Source: Palsa-504 sp963806335
GTDB lineage: Bacteria > Actinomycetota > Actinomycetes > Streptosporangiales > Streptosporangiaceae
DNA: 64,000 nucleotides
NCBI GenBank assembly: GCA_963806335.1
Contig: CAWDXO010000013.1
Span: forward strand, 496,001-560,000
Reading direction: 5' to 3'
Part shown: positions 1 to 7,297 of the stretch, one piece after another
How the letters are laid out: every line of letters starts with the position of its first letter
Numbering within the stretch: the first letter of the stretch is position 1
Program-made: the position numbers and the translations under genes
The notes under the pieces: generated by a model
What the model saw: only the letters and a program-made list of their open reading frames with translations
Told to the model about the DNA's origin: nothing
The model's database searches: none

Positions 1-1
1 G

Positions 2-133
2 GCGGTGTCGCGGGCCCTGGACCGCGCCGGTTTCAAGATCGTGGCGAGCGGCATGCGGCAGTGCCTGTCGCGGGACGGGGACGCTCCGATGACCGAGGAA
101 CAGCTGGAGAAGATGTTCCTCACCCTCGCCTGA
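2..133 (+). CDS. C-terminal fragment of an unidentified protein
   Basis: The window opens inside an open frame that ends at the TGA at 131-133. The 43 visible residues end in a charged helix (TEEQLEKMFLTLA). No start codon or diagnostic motif is present, so the family cannot be named. Codon use (G/C at third positions) fits a real actinobacterial gene. The next coding gene starts about 350 bp later, after a perfect inverted repeat, so this looks like the end of a transcription unit. Confidence 0.55.
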   Translation, partial: AVSRALDRAGFKIVASGMRQCLSRDGDAPMTEEQLEKMFLTLA

Positions 134-482
134 CCTGGGCACGTTCGCGAAGGCCCGGGTCCGTTCGGGATAATTTGGCCGAACGGACGGTGGTACCAGC
201 GTCCACCAGGTGGCGGCCCTCCGCTGGCCGAGGAGGACGGCGCCCGATGACGCTGCCCGCGGATCCGGAGCGGGCGCTGCTCCCCGCGATGTCGTCGCTG
301 CTGGGCCGATGCTGAGGCGGGATGCGGGCGATCGGGCGTAGAGTTCCGGTAAGAGCTGGCGAACTAGCCGCTAGGTCGGGACCCCGCCTTGCTGCCGAGG
401 CAGAAAGGCCGTCCCATGTTCGGCGCGGATCTGAGCGTTCGCGAATGCAACGACCCTGCGGTGGCCGCAGGGCGCGGGGAAC
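134..482. other. Intergenic region before the first GAF-ANTAR gene
   Basis: About 350 bp without a convincing gene. It holds the inverted repeat at 159-188. A 29-codon ORF (416-505) has a weak purine-rich site upstream and overlaps the next gene in another frame. I see no recognisable promoter consensus. Confidence 0.4.
159..188. repeat. Perfect 10-bp inverted repeat (GTCCGTTCGG family)
   Basis: GTCCGTTCGG is followed after 10 bases by its exact reverse complement CCGAACGGAC. It lies 25 bp after the stop of the upstream gene. The same 10-mer recurs near 10060, 20093, 33658, 34094 (inverted) and 46366, mostly just beyond gene ends. It could serve as a terminator-like hairpin or be a small dispersed repeat; no T-run follows this copy. 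Confidence 0.7.
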
Positions 483-1244
483 TTGGCTGCGCGGGTGGAC
501 GGTAACCGGCCGGGCCAGATCTGGGGCCTGATCGCAGCGGAGGCGGCCAGCCGCGGCGGGCGGGTTTCGGCCGCAGACGCGTGCATGGCGGTCGTGGCCG
601 CCGTCCAGGTCACCGGCGGCTGGCTGAGCGCCGCGAGGGACGTGGAGGCGGGTCACCTGATATGGGTCACGGACGATGTCAGTGAGCAGCTCGCCGAACT
701 TCAGCTGACCCTGGGCGAAGGACCGTCGCTGGACGTCGCCGCCTCCGGCGGCCCGGTACTGGCCTCGGATCTGGCCGACGCGAAACACGAGCGCAGTTGG
801 CCGGCTTTCGCCCCGGCGGCCCTTCAGGTCGGTGCGGCGGCGGTCTTCGCGTTCCCGCTGCGGATCGGGGCGATTCGCGCCGGGGTCCTGGGCCTGTACA
901 GGAAACAGCCAGGCTCGCTGAGTACCTTCCAGCTGGGGGACGCGCTGACCTTCGCCGATGCCGCGACGCTGCTGATGCTTGACGGCCAAGGCCAGGCCGC
1001 GGGAGATCCCGCGGCCGGCCCGGGCGGGCAGCCCTCCGGCCTGGTCGTGCACCGGGCCGAGATCGACCAGGCCACCGGGATGCTCACCGAGCAACTCGGC
1101 ATAGACATCGCTGACGCATTCGTCCGATTGCGGGCCTATGCTTATGCACACGACCTGCGGCTGATCGATGTTGCCCGCGACATCGTCGCTCACCGCCTGC
1201 GGCTGGGCCCCGGCCCCGGGCCGTCCCGGGATGGTGACGCGTGA
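483..1244 (+). CDS. GAF and ANTAR domain protein
   Basis: Predicted RNA-binding antitermination regulator with a sensory GAF domain. Residues about 40-165 form the GAF domain (TLGEGPSLD and a PLRIG.IRAGVLGLY core). Residues about 190-245 form the three-helix ANTAR domain (IDQATGMLTEQLGIDIADAF), which in this family binds paired-hairpin RNA. The start is uncertain: TTG at 483 has GGGGA too close upstream, and GTG at 495 is the alternative. A second GAF-ANTAR gene follows 85 bp downstream on the same strand, the usual actinobacterial arrangement. The ligand of the GAF domain cannot be read from sequence. Confidence 0.88.
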   Translation: MAARVDGNRPGQIWGLIAAEAASRGGRVSAADACMAVVAAVQVTGGWLSAARDVEAGHLIWVTDDVSEQLAELQLTLGEGPSLDVAASGGPVLASDLADAKHERSWPAFAPAALQVGAAAVFAFPLRIGAIRAGVLGLYRKQPGSLSTFQLGDALTFADAATLLMLDGQGQAAGDPAAGPGGQPSGLVVHRAEIDQATGMLTEQLGIDIADAFVRLRAYAYAHDLRLIDVARDIVAHRLRLGPGPGPSRDGDA

Positions 1245-1337
1245 GGCACTCGCCAGGTAGCGGCGGCGCGGATGTCGCCCGTCCAGGGCCCCCGTTACGG
1301 GTCTTGCTGAGTTTCCCGAGCTGAGAGGGTGAGCGGG

Positions 1338-2141
1338 ATGGACGGAGAACTACTGTCGGCCACGTTCGTCGAACTGACTGACACCATGGTCGCCGATTTC
1401 GACGTCATCGACTTCCTGCATGTGCTGACCGACCGCAGCGTGCAGCTACTCGACGTGTCCGCGGCCGGGCTGCTGCTGGCTGACCCGCGCGGGGAGCTGC
1501 GACTGGTGGCCGCCTCCAGCGAAGCCGCCCGGCTCCTCGAGCTTTTCCAGCTGCAAAACGACGAGGGTCCCTGCCTGGAATGCTTCCGGTCCGGCCAGCC
1601 CGTCACCGCCACCGACCTGAACACAGAGGCGCTGCGCTGGCCCCGGTTCGCGGCCGCCGCCCAGGAGGCCGGCTTCGCCGCCGTGCAGGCCCTGCCGATG
1701 CGGCTACGCGAGCAGGTCCTCGGCGCGCTGAACCTCTTCCGCGCCACCCCGGGCCCCTTTGACCCGGCAGGCATCCGCATCGGCCAGGCGATGGCCGACG
1801 TGGCCACCATCAGCTTGCTGCACGAACGCAACATGCGCCACAGCGACATCCTGAACGAGCAGTTGCAAACCGCGCTGAACAGCCGGGTCATCATCGAGCA
1901 GGCCAAGGGCAAGCTCGCCGAACGCCTCGGCCTGGACACGGACCAGGCCTTCAGCCTGCTGCGCGACCACGCCAGGTCCCGTAACCAGCGCCTGTCCGAC
2001 CTGGCCCAGGCCTTCATCGACGGGACGGAACCGGTCATCGGCCGGACGCCGCCCCGCAGGCAGCCGCGGCACCCAGGCGAGGCTTCGGGCCAGGCCAGAC
2101 GCCAGCCTCCATCGGGGCCGAGGCCTAAGCCCGGGCGGTAG
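1338..2141 (+). CDS. GAF and ANTAR domain protein (second copy)
   Basis: Same architecture as its upstream neighbour. A GAF domain spans roughly residues 15-160 (QNDEGPCLECF, a classic motif of this group, then RLREQVLGALNLF). An ANTAR domain lies around residues 175-230 (IIEQAKGKLAERLGLDTDQAF). A Pro/Arg-rich tail follows. The ATG at 1338 is preferred because AGAGG lies nine bases upstream; GTG at 1329 is the alternative. It probably acts as a signal-responsive transcription antiterminator. Two adjacent copies suggest duplication with different input signals. Confidence 0.9.
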   Translation: MDGELLSATFVELTDTMVADFDVIDFLHVLTDRSVQLLDVSAAGLLLADPRGELRLVAASSEAARLLELFQLQNDEGPCLECFRSGQPVTATDLNTEALRWPRFAAAAQEAGFAAVQALPMRLREQVLGALNLFRATPGPFDPAGIRIGQAMADVATISLLHERNMRHSDILNEQLQTALNSRVIIEQAKGKLAERLGLDTDQAFSLLRDHARSRNQRLSDLAQAFIDGTEPVIGRTPPRRQPRHPGEASGQARRQPPSGPRPKPGR

Positions 2142-2148
2142 CCGCGGA

Positions 2149-2841
2149 TCAGCCGTTCGTCTTCAGGAAACGAGCCCGACCGCGTCGTCCCGGCCCGTGC
2201 TGCACCACGGGCTTGGCGAAGCGGCAGTGCAACGCCACGGCGGCACTGGAGATAGCCGCCCACCCGCACCACACGGAGGCGAACCCGGAAATGGTGAGCC
2301 GGGCGATGACGATGACGGCAAACAGGTTGACGATGCCGAAAATAGCGACCTCGCGGTAGCCCGACACCAGGAGCGACCCGCACACGGCGATGACATAGCA
2401 GGCAATGATCAGCAAGCCGTCGGATAGCCGGATGCTGTACGAGAGGTGGTAAGGGGCGAGTCGCACGGTGACCGGCCCACGGATCATGGCCGCCAGCAGC
2501 ACCACGGCGATCGCGGCCCCGATCGCCGCGAAGGGCGCCATCATCAGCTTGCGCCGCCTCGTCGGCTCGAGCATGATCACCGCAACGGGGATGAACACGG
2601 GCAGTACCACGAAGGCGATCAGCAGGTAGGCCCAGAGCGCGGCCCGGCCTATCCCGCCCGGCACGTCACCCTCGAGCCACCACCAGACGAGGGCCTCGAT
2701 GAACTGGTGGACGCCGAGTAGCAACGGGATGGTCGCCAGCATCAGGAAATCGCGGCGCCGACTCACGTGGCGGACGGCATCGACACCGATCGCGCAGATC
2801 ACCAGGCCGCCAGCCAGGTCAGCCTGGGGCGAGAAGCACAC
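2149..2841 (-). CDS. DUF6629 family membrane protein
   Basis: 230-residue polytopic membrane protein. It begins MCFSPQADLAGG, the signature start of the DUF6629 family, followed by about seven hydrophobic segments with HQFIEALVWWW in the second. The GTG start has AAGGAT six bases upstream. It is convergent with the second GAF-ANTAR gene (8-bp gap). Function is unknown; the conserved Trp/His segment hints at a membrane sensor or channel, but that is speculation. Confidence 0.85.
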   Translation of the reverse strand: MCFSPQADLAGGLVICAIGVDAVRHVSRRRDFLMLATIPLLLGVHQFIEALVWWWLEGDVPGGIGRAALWAYLLIAFVVLPVFIPVAVIMLEPTRRRKLMMAPFAAIGAAIAVVLLAAMIRGPVTVRLAPYHLSYSIRLSDGLLIIACYVIAVCGSLLVSGYREVAIFGIVNLFAVIVIARLTISGFASVWCGWAAISSAAVALHCRFAKPVVQHGPGRRGRARFLKTNG

Positions 2842-3174
2842 GTGCGATCCTTAGCACATCGGCGGCGGGGCGGGTGGGCTATGGCCAATCACGGTCGCGG
2901 CGCGTCCGGAGCCTCGGCTGGCGGCAGGGTGCTGGCCGGGCTCGTGCGGGCGGTCGGTTCAGACATGACGTTCCTTCCGGGACTGGGACACCGGATCGCC
3001 TAGCCGGCTCGGCGGAGGTTGCTCCGTGCGTCTGGCTCCAGACTACGCTTGAAATCTGACACTAGCAATTTATTTCCGGAATTTGGACACCGGGACTGGG
3101 AGGGCGACCGTTCAGGGCGACCGCCGGCAAGCGGCCGATTTCCGCGGCCGGCAAACGGGCGCAATGTGGAAAAT

Positions 3175-3194
3175 GTTGCTCTGCGCCCCGGAGC
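3175..3194 (+). promoter_or_regulatory. Shared 21-bp motif, divergent copy
   Basis: GTTGCTCTGCGCCCCGGAGC resembles the consensus GYYGCTCCRGACCCCGGYGGC with several mismatches. It has the same orientation relative to the downstream gene as the other copies. Proposed binding site of an unknown stress regulator. Confidence 0.5.
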
Positions 3195-3316
3195 TTTTTC
3201 ATGCCGGAACATGGATTTCCTCGCCTTGGCCAGCCGGAAGCGGAGAGGGCAGGGCGGAGGCGTCATAAATAGTTGCTGATTTCCCATGCGAGTAAAAGAA
3301 GCGTAGTCTCATAAAT

Positions 3317-3337
3317 GTTGCTCCGGCCCCCGGCAGG
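3317..3337 (+). promoter_or_regulatory. Shared 21-bp motif, upstream of GlsB-like gene
   Basis: A near-consensus copy preceded by ATAAAT. The preceding bases and those downstream (CCGGAGTTTTTTCGCG) are also shared with the copy upstream of the desaturase at 8421-8441, so the similarity extends well beyond the core. Confidence 0.65.
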
Positions 3338-3633
3338 CGCATCCGTATAATTTGCGGATGACGCAGCTGGCCCGGAGTTTTTTCGCGCACGGAACGGCGC
3401 GGCAAAAGCCGGGCGGGTAATTTTCCATTATCGCGATCTCGCAATTTGACTGGCTGCCCGTACGCGACCCGTTCGCTGATCTGAAGGAGGCCGGCCAGCT
3501 AGGCCCGGGCCTGCTCGTGAGGGTGCCGCCCGCCACCCCCGGACGCCGCGCTAATGCGGATAGCCCCTGGGCGGCGGGCCCGCATGACCGACCACCGCGT
3601 ACGGCGGCTGATCACTGACTTAAGGAGTCAGTT

Positions 3634-3921
3634 ATGGGCATCATCGCCTGGATCGTTCTTGGGCTGGGCTCCGGCCTGCTCGCCAACATGCTGATCCCCG
3701 GCCACAGATCGCAGGGCCTCATCCTCACCTGCGTGATCGGCGTGGTCGGGGCGCTGGCAGGCGGCTGGGCGGCCACCCGCCTGTTCCACGTGCACACCCT
3801 GAACGGGTTCTTCAATCTCTCCACCTGGCTGACGGCCATCGCCGGGGCGGCGGTCTTGCTGCTCATCTTGCACCTGGTCAGCGGGCGGTCCACCGGTTCC
3901 CGCCGGTTCGCGCACCGCTGA
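3634..3921 (+). CDS. GlsB/YeaQ/YmgE family stress membrane protein
   Basis: Small integral membrane protein of 95 residues with three hydrophobic helices. The first half has the family pattern MGIIAWIVLGLGSGLLANMLIPG, with glycine-rich helices and a short positively charged turn (GHRSQG). Members are induced by general stress in several bacteria, but their molecular role is unknown. TAAGGAG sits seven bases before the ATG, a strong ribosome site. The long upstream region carries two copies of the shared motif. Confidence 0.85.
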   Translation: MGIIAWIVLGLGSGLLANMLIPGHRSQGLILTCVIGVVGALAGGWAATRLFHVHTLNGFFNLSTWLTAIAGAAVLLLILHLVSGRSTGSRRFAHR

Positions 3922-3985
3922 GTAACGCCGACGGCGGGCGCCGCGGTCGGCCAGCGTAGGTCAATCTGGATCTCGGGAGTACGTC

Positions 3986-4510
3986 ATGATCGTAATTATC
4001 GGGCTCATTATCCTGGTCGCGGCGGTGGTCGCCGGAGTAGCCGGGGTGCTGTCGAATAGCGGCAGCGGGCATGGGCTCACTCACCACTTCGCGGTGTTCG
4101 GCTACCACGTGACCGGCTCCACCGGCACGCTATTCCTCTACGGCATCGTGGTCGGGGCGCTAGCCCTACTCGGGCTGAGCCTGCTCCTGGCCGGCGCGCG
4201 CCGTACCTCCCGTCGCGGGCGCGAGGCCCGCCGCGGACTCATTCAGTCCCGCCGCGAGACCGCCGCCGTCCGGCAGGACCGCGACGACCTGATCGACCAG
4301 CGCGAGACCGCCCGCGCCAACAGCGCCAGCACGGCGGGTAACGGCCTGGCCCACGATGGCCGCGACCCGGGCGGAGATGAGGGTGGCCAGCGAGACAAAT
4401 GGCACCTGTTCCGGTCTCGCACCGCTGCCCCCCAGGGCGCCGAAACGGCGAACGGCGATCCCGTCCCCGTGACCCCCGGCGTCACCTCCGACGCGTCCGC
4501 CGCGGACTAG
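3986..4510 (+). CDS. Two-helix membrane protein with charged cytoplasmic tail
   Basis: 174 residues: a hydrophobic helix at about 1-24, a short loop (FGYHVTGSTGTLFLYG), a second helix at about 52-70, then an Arg/Glu-rich probable coiled coil (RRGREARRGLIQSRRETAAVRQDRDDL) and a disordered tail. The pattern is like actinobacterial LapA-type membrane proteins, but I cannot assign a function. GGGAG lies six bases before the ATG. It follows the GlsB-like gene by 64 bp and precedes two more small genes on the same strand, suggesting one stress operon. Confidence 0.75.
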   Translation: MIVIIGLIILVAAVVAGVAGVLSNSGSGHGLTHHFAVFGYHVTGSTGTLFLYGIVVGALALLGLSLLLAGARRTSRRGREARRGLIQSRRETAAVRQDRDDLIDQRETARANSASTAGNGLAHDGRDPGGDEGGQRDKWHLFRSRTAAPQGAETANGDPVPVTPGVTSDASAAD

Positions 4511-4530
4511 CCCGCACCGGAGAGGCCACC

Positions 4531-4638
4531 ATGAGCATCGCCAGGAAGATCGCACACAAGGCCGAAGCGGTCAGGGCCGGCGCCAGGAAGGGAGCCGGCC
4601 GTGCGACCGCCGCGGATAGACCAGGCCGATCGGGGTAG
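4531..4638 (+). CDS. Short CsbD-like protein
   Basis: A 35-residue ORF starting MSIARKIAHKAEAVRAGARK, which matches the N-terminus of actinobacterial CsbD-family stress proteins. Normal members run to about 55-70 residues, with a second half rich in Gly/Asp/Lys that is missing here. The ribosome site GGAGAGG is six bases before the ATG, and the gene sits between two small stress-type genes. It may be a truncated, perhaps still expressed, CsbD homologue. Confidence 0.6.
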   Translation: MSIARKIAHKAEAVRAGARKGAGRATAADRPGRSG

Positions 4639-4641
4639 GCG

Positions 4642-5001
4642 ATGAGCCTGCCTGCCCGCGAGCAACAGGTCCTCGACGGAATAGAGACCGTGCTGCAGGC
4701 CGGCGAGGCCCGCCTGACGTCGATGTTCGTATCCTTCACGCGACTGGCCGGGGATGAAGAAAAGCCCGGAATGGAAGAGCTGAGGCCCCCGGCGCGGCGA
4801 TCGCTGGCCACGAGGCGCTGGGCCGCCGGCGGCTCGGGCGAGTGGCTGCGCGTGGTCATCCTCCTCACGATCCTGGTCGCGGCCCTCGGGGCGACCCTGG
4901 TCCTCATCGTGAGCAGGACCAGCGTGCGCACGTGCGCACCCAGCCAGGCCAGATCCTGCTCGTCTTCGCAATCGGTGCCGACGTCATGGCATGAGCCCTG
5001 A
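4642..5001 (+). CDS. DUF3040-like small membrane protein
   Basis: 119 residues. The N-terminus MSLPAREQQVLDGIETVLQ resembles the DUF3040 start (LSEREQRLLEQIE). It is followed by a basic linker and one membrane helix at about residues 70-93. The start codon lies three bases after the CsbD-like stop, so translation is probably coupled. The tail (SRTSVRTCAPSQARSCSSSQ) is Ser/Cys rich. Function unknown. Confidence 0.7.
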   Translation: MSLPAREQQVLDGIETVLQAGEARLTSMFVSFTRLAGDEEKPGMEELRPPARRSLATRRWAAGGSGEWLRVVILLTILVAALGATLVLIVSRTSVRTCAPSQARSCSSSQSVPTSWHEP

Positions 5002-5013
5002 GCAGCTTTCCGC

Positions 5014-5727
5014 TCAGCCGACGGTCCGGGCCGTGATGAGGGTTATCGAGAGATACTGGCAGGTCGCCGCGGCGCAGACGCAGGCGTGGAAGACCTCGTG
5101 GTAACCGAAAACCGCCGGGGAAGGGTCTGGCCTGCGCCGATGATAGGACAGGGCTCCGGCGACGTAGATCAGGCCACCGGCGAGCATCAGCGTGCCTGGT
5201 ACGGCGCCGGCGTGGACCCATACCTCCGGCAGCGCCAAGCCGGCGATCGAGCCCAGCCCGATGAACGTCACGCCGACGAGGGCCTCGGGTGCGTTCATCC
5301 AGGACAGGTGGATAAGCGCGGCGGCGAGGATCAGCGCCCACATCACGATCAGGCAGGTCAGTCCGTATCCGCCACGGGTGGCGAGGAGGAAGGCCGGGGT
5401 GGCCGTGCCGGCGATGAGGAAGAAGATCATCAGGTGGTCCATGCGCTGCAGGCGCATGGACCACGCCGGCCCCCAGGTGCCGCGGTGATACAGCGCACTG
5501 ACCCCGAACAACCCGCTGACGCTGATGGCGTAGACCGCGAGTGCGATGACCGACCGCGCCCCGTGCCCGCGGGCGACCAGCAGCGGGCCTGCCACCAGCG
5601 ATGCCCCGAACCAGAGCACGTGCAGCCAGCCGCGCAGCACCGGCTTGGCGTAGTAAACGCGGCGCCGGGCGTCATACAGCGCACCGGCAGGCAGCGCCGG
5701 CACCGCGGGCCGGTCAGTCGCGGTCAA
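5014..5727 (-). CDS. Hemolysin III / PAQR family membrane protein
   Basis: Seven-helix membrane protein of the HlyIII (YqfA, PAQR) family. Conserved features are ALYHRGTW in helix 2, the RMDHLMIFFLIAGTATP signature, and a distal HEVFHACVCAAATCQY with two histidines. Together with the early Ser-x3-His these are the presumed metal-binding residues of the family. The open frame extends to 5898, but the shared regulatory motif at 5791-5811 would then be coding. I therefore favour a TTG near 5727 or GTG at 5703. It is convergent with the small stress operon. Confidence 0.8.
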   Translation of the reverse strand: MTATDRPAVPALPAGALYDARRRVYYAKPVLRGWLHVLWFGASLVAGPLLVARGHGARSVIALAVYAISVSGLFGVSALYHRGTWGPAWSMRLQRMDHLMIFFLIAGTATPAFLLATRGGYGLTCLIVMWALILAAALIHLSWMNAPEALVGVTFIGLGSIAGLALPEVWVHAGAVPGTLMLAGGLIYVAGALSYHRRRPDPSPAVFGYHEVFHACVCAAATCQYLSITLITARTVG

Positions 5728-5790
5728 CGGCCCCTGGCCGCTGGCCTGCGGGGTTAGCGCGCATGCCCGCCCTCCGGTAGCGTCAAGCCC

Positions 5791-5811
5791 GCCACCGGGG
5801 TCTGGAGCGGC
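5791..5811 (-). promoter_or_regulatory. Shared 21-bp motif, upstream of HlyIII gene
   Basis: On the minus strand the site reads GCCGCTCCAGACCCC then GGTGGC. It is identical over all 21 bases to the copy at 14879-14899. It lies about 65-90 bp upstream of the likely HlyIII starts and supports a start inside the longer frame. Confidence 0.65.
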
Positions 5812-5922
5812 TGGAACCGCCATCGCGAGACCTGGTCCGGACAGTCCCAGGCGGGTCTCGCACGGCGACAGCCAGCTTAACGACCGGTTGCGCGCCACGG
5901 CAACGCCCCACGGCTATGACAT

Positions 5923-5947
5923 GTTCAATATAGTGAACGCAGTTCAC
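5923..5947. promoter_or_regulatory. Two overlapping palindromes (GTTCA/TGAAC type)
   Basis: GTTCA-N6-TGAAC at 5923-5938 overlaps a perfect GTGAAC-GCA-GTTCAC at 5933-5947. Such nested palindromes are typical of dimeric repressor operators. The site lies 24-49 bp beyond the long HlyIII frame and 200 bp downstream of the SPFH gene. No adjacent regulator gene is present, so the target is unclear. Confidence 0.45.
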
Positions 5948-6142
5948 GCGTTTCTCCGCGCGCTGCCCGCCGGCCGCTTCCCCACCCGGGCGGCGCACGG
6001 CCACTATGCCCGGGCCGGCGACCGCGACCAGCGCTTCGCCTCCGGCCTGGACACTCTAATCCGTGGCCTGCAGGCCGCCCAGGACTCGCCCGGAGCCAGT
6101 AGCCGGATCCTGACGGTCCGGGCCCGCTTGACTGTCCGGGGC

Positions 6143-7027
6143 TCAGGCGGTGGCTGGTGCCCGGGGGACGACGTTGACAGGCGCGGTCACGCCGTTGCTG
6201 GCGGGCAGGTGAGCCGGCGCGCTGAGAGCGGGCACGTCGGGTAGCGGCGGCAGGGCGTCGGCGCCCTGGGTGTCGACGGCTGCGACCTGGGTGTCGACGG
6301 CCTGGGGCAGGTCCTGGCCGGTACCCCGGGCGGCGCGGTCGAAGAACCGCAGCAGTTCCACCGGGACGGGCATCACCAGGGTGCTGTTCTTCTCGGCAGC
6401 GACCTCGACCACGGTCTGCAGCAGCCGCAGCTGCAAGGCGGCCGGGTCGGCGGCCATCACGGCGGCGGCCTGGGCGAGCTTCTTCGATGCCTGGTACTCG
6501 CCGTCGGCGGAGATGATCCGCGCGCGGCGCTCCCGCTCGGCTTCGGCCTGACGCGACATCGAGCGTTTCATCGACTCGGGCAAGGAGACGTCCTTGACCT
6601 CGACCCGTTCCACCCGGATGCCCCAGGGCTGCTCGGTAGGCTCGTCGATAACGTCCTTGAGATGGGCGTTGACCTTCTCACGTTCGGACAGCAACTGATC
6701 CATGTCACTCTGGCCTATCACGGAACGCAGCGAGGTCTGAGCGACCTGAGACACGGCGAACGTGTAGTCCTGCACGTTGATGATCGCCTTGACCGGGTCG
6801 ATGACCCGGTAGTAGACCACCGCGTCCACGCGCAGCGTGACGTTGTCGCGGGTAATGGCCTCCTGGCCGGGCACGGCCGCCACGGTGATCTGCATGTTGA
6901 CCTTGCGCAGCCGGTCGGTGAACGGGTTGACCCAGATCAGCCCGGGTTGCCGGATATCGGGCAGCGCCCGGCCGAAGCGGAAGACGATGCCCTGCTCGTA
7001 CTGATTGATGACCTTGAAGCCGAACAT
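6143..7027 (-). CDS. SPFH/Band 7 (slipin-like) protein
   Basis: 294 residues. The SPFH domain begins almost at the N-terminus (INQYEQGIVFRFGR) and continues through the conserved VDAVVYYRVIDPVKAI and SLRSVIGQSDMDQLLSERE blocks. An Ala/Glu-rich coiled-coil (SRQAEAERERRARIISADGEYQASKKLAQAA) and a Pro/Ala-rich disordered tail follow. Bacterial slipins organise membrane microdomains and usually have an N-terminal membrane hairpin and a partner NfeD protease. Here the hairpin is essentially absent and no NfeD gene is adjacent. GGAGGGG precedes the ATG. Confidence 0.88.
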   Translation of the reverse strand: MFGFKVINQYEQGIVFRFGRALPDIRQPGLIWVNPFTDRLRKVNMQITVAAVPGQEAITRDNVTLRVDAVVYYRVIDPVKAIINVQDYTFAVSQVAQTSLRSVIGQSDMDQLLSEREKVNAHLKDVIDEPTEQPWGIRVERVEVKDVSLPESMKRSMSRQAEAERERRARIISADGEYQASKKLAQAAAVMAADPAALQLRLLQTVVEVAAEKNSTLVMPVPVELLRFFDRAARGTGQDLPQAVDTQVAAVDTQGADALPPLPDVPALSAPAHLPASNGVTAPVNVVPRAPATA

Positions 7028-7297
7028 GCCGGCCCCTCCAACCCTCGGCGCATGGTGCGCCGGGATACCAGGACCGCAGACGGCGCCAGCTTGACCGCCA
7101 GCGTTCGGAATGCCCCGGCCCGATTCCTTAATAATACACGCCGATGGGATTAGGAAAACGCCGGCCGCCGCTCATAATGGCCGGAAATTACGCCCGCGAA
7201 TTGCCGTCGAGTAGGGAAGGTGGCAGGCAACATGGTCTGCCTTCCCATCCGCAGCTGCCGGCGGGCCCCAGCCGCGACGGCGGAGGTGAACACCATT

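Larger units (their letters stand above)
2842..3633. promoter_or_regulatory. AT-rich control region upstream of the stress membrane genes
   Basis: Nearly 800 bp without a supportable gene and less GC-rich than its surroundings. It carries two clear copies (3175-3194 and 3317-3337) of the window's shared GTTGCTCC...CCCCGG motif. A weaker GTTGCTCC occurs near 3019 and a related ATAAATAGTTGCTG near 3270. Downstream of both main copies lies CCGGAG followed by a T-run (3190-3199 and 3379-3388). The layout suggests a multi-site promoter region for the gene at 3634. Confidence 0.6.

Noticed and set aside
416..505. 29-codon ORF before the first GAF-ANTAR gene
   Set aside because: It has only a weak ribosome site and overlaps the larger gene; no supporting feature of a leader peptide was visible.
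120..1193. Long minus-strand open frame opposite the first GAF-ANTAR gene
   Set aside because: Arg/Gly-rich low-information translation; it mirrors the real plus-strand gene, a typical high-GC shadow.
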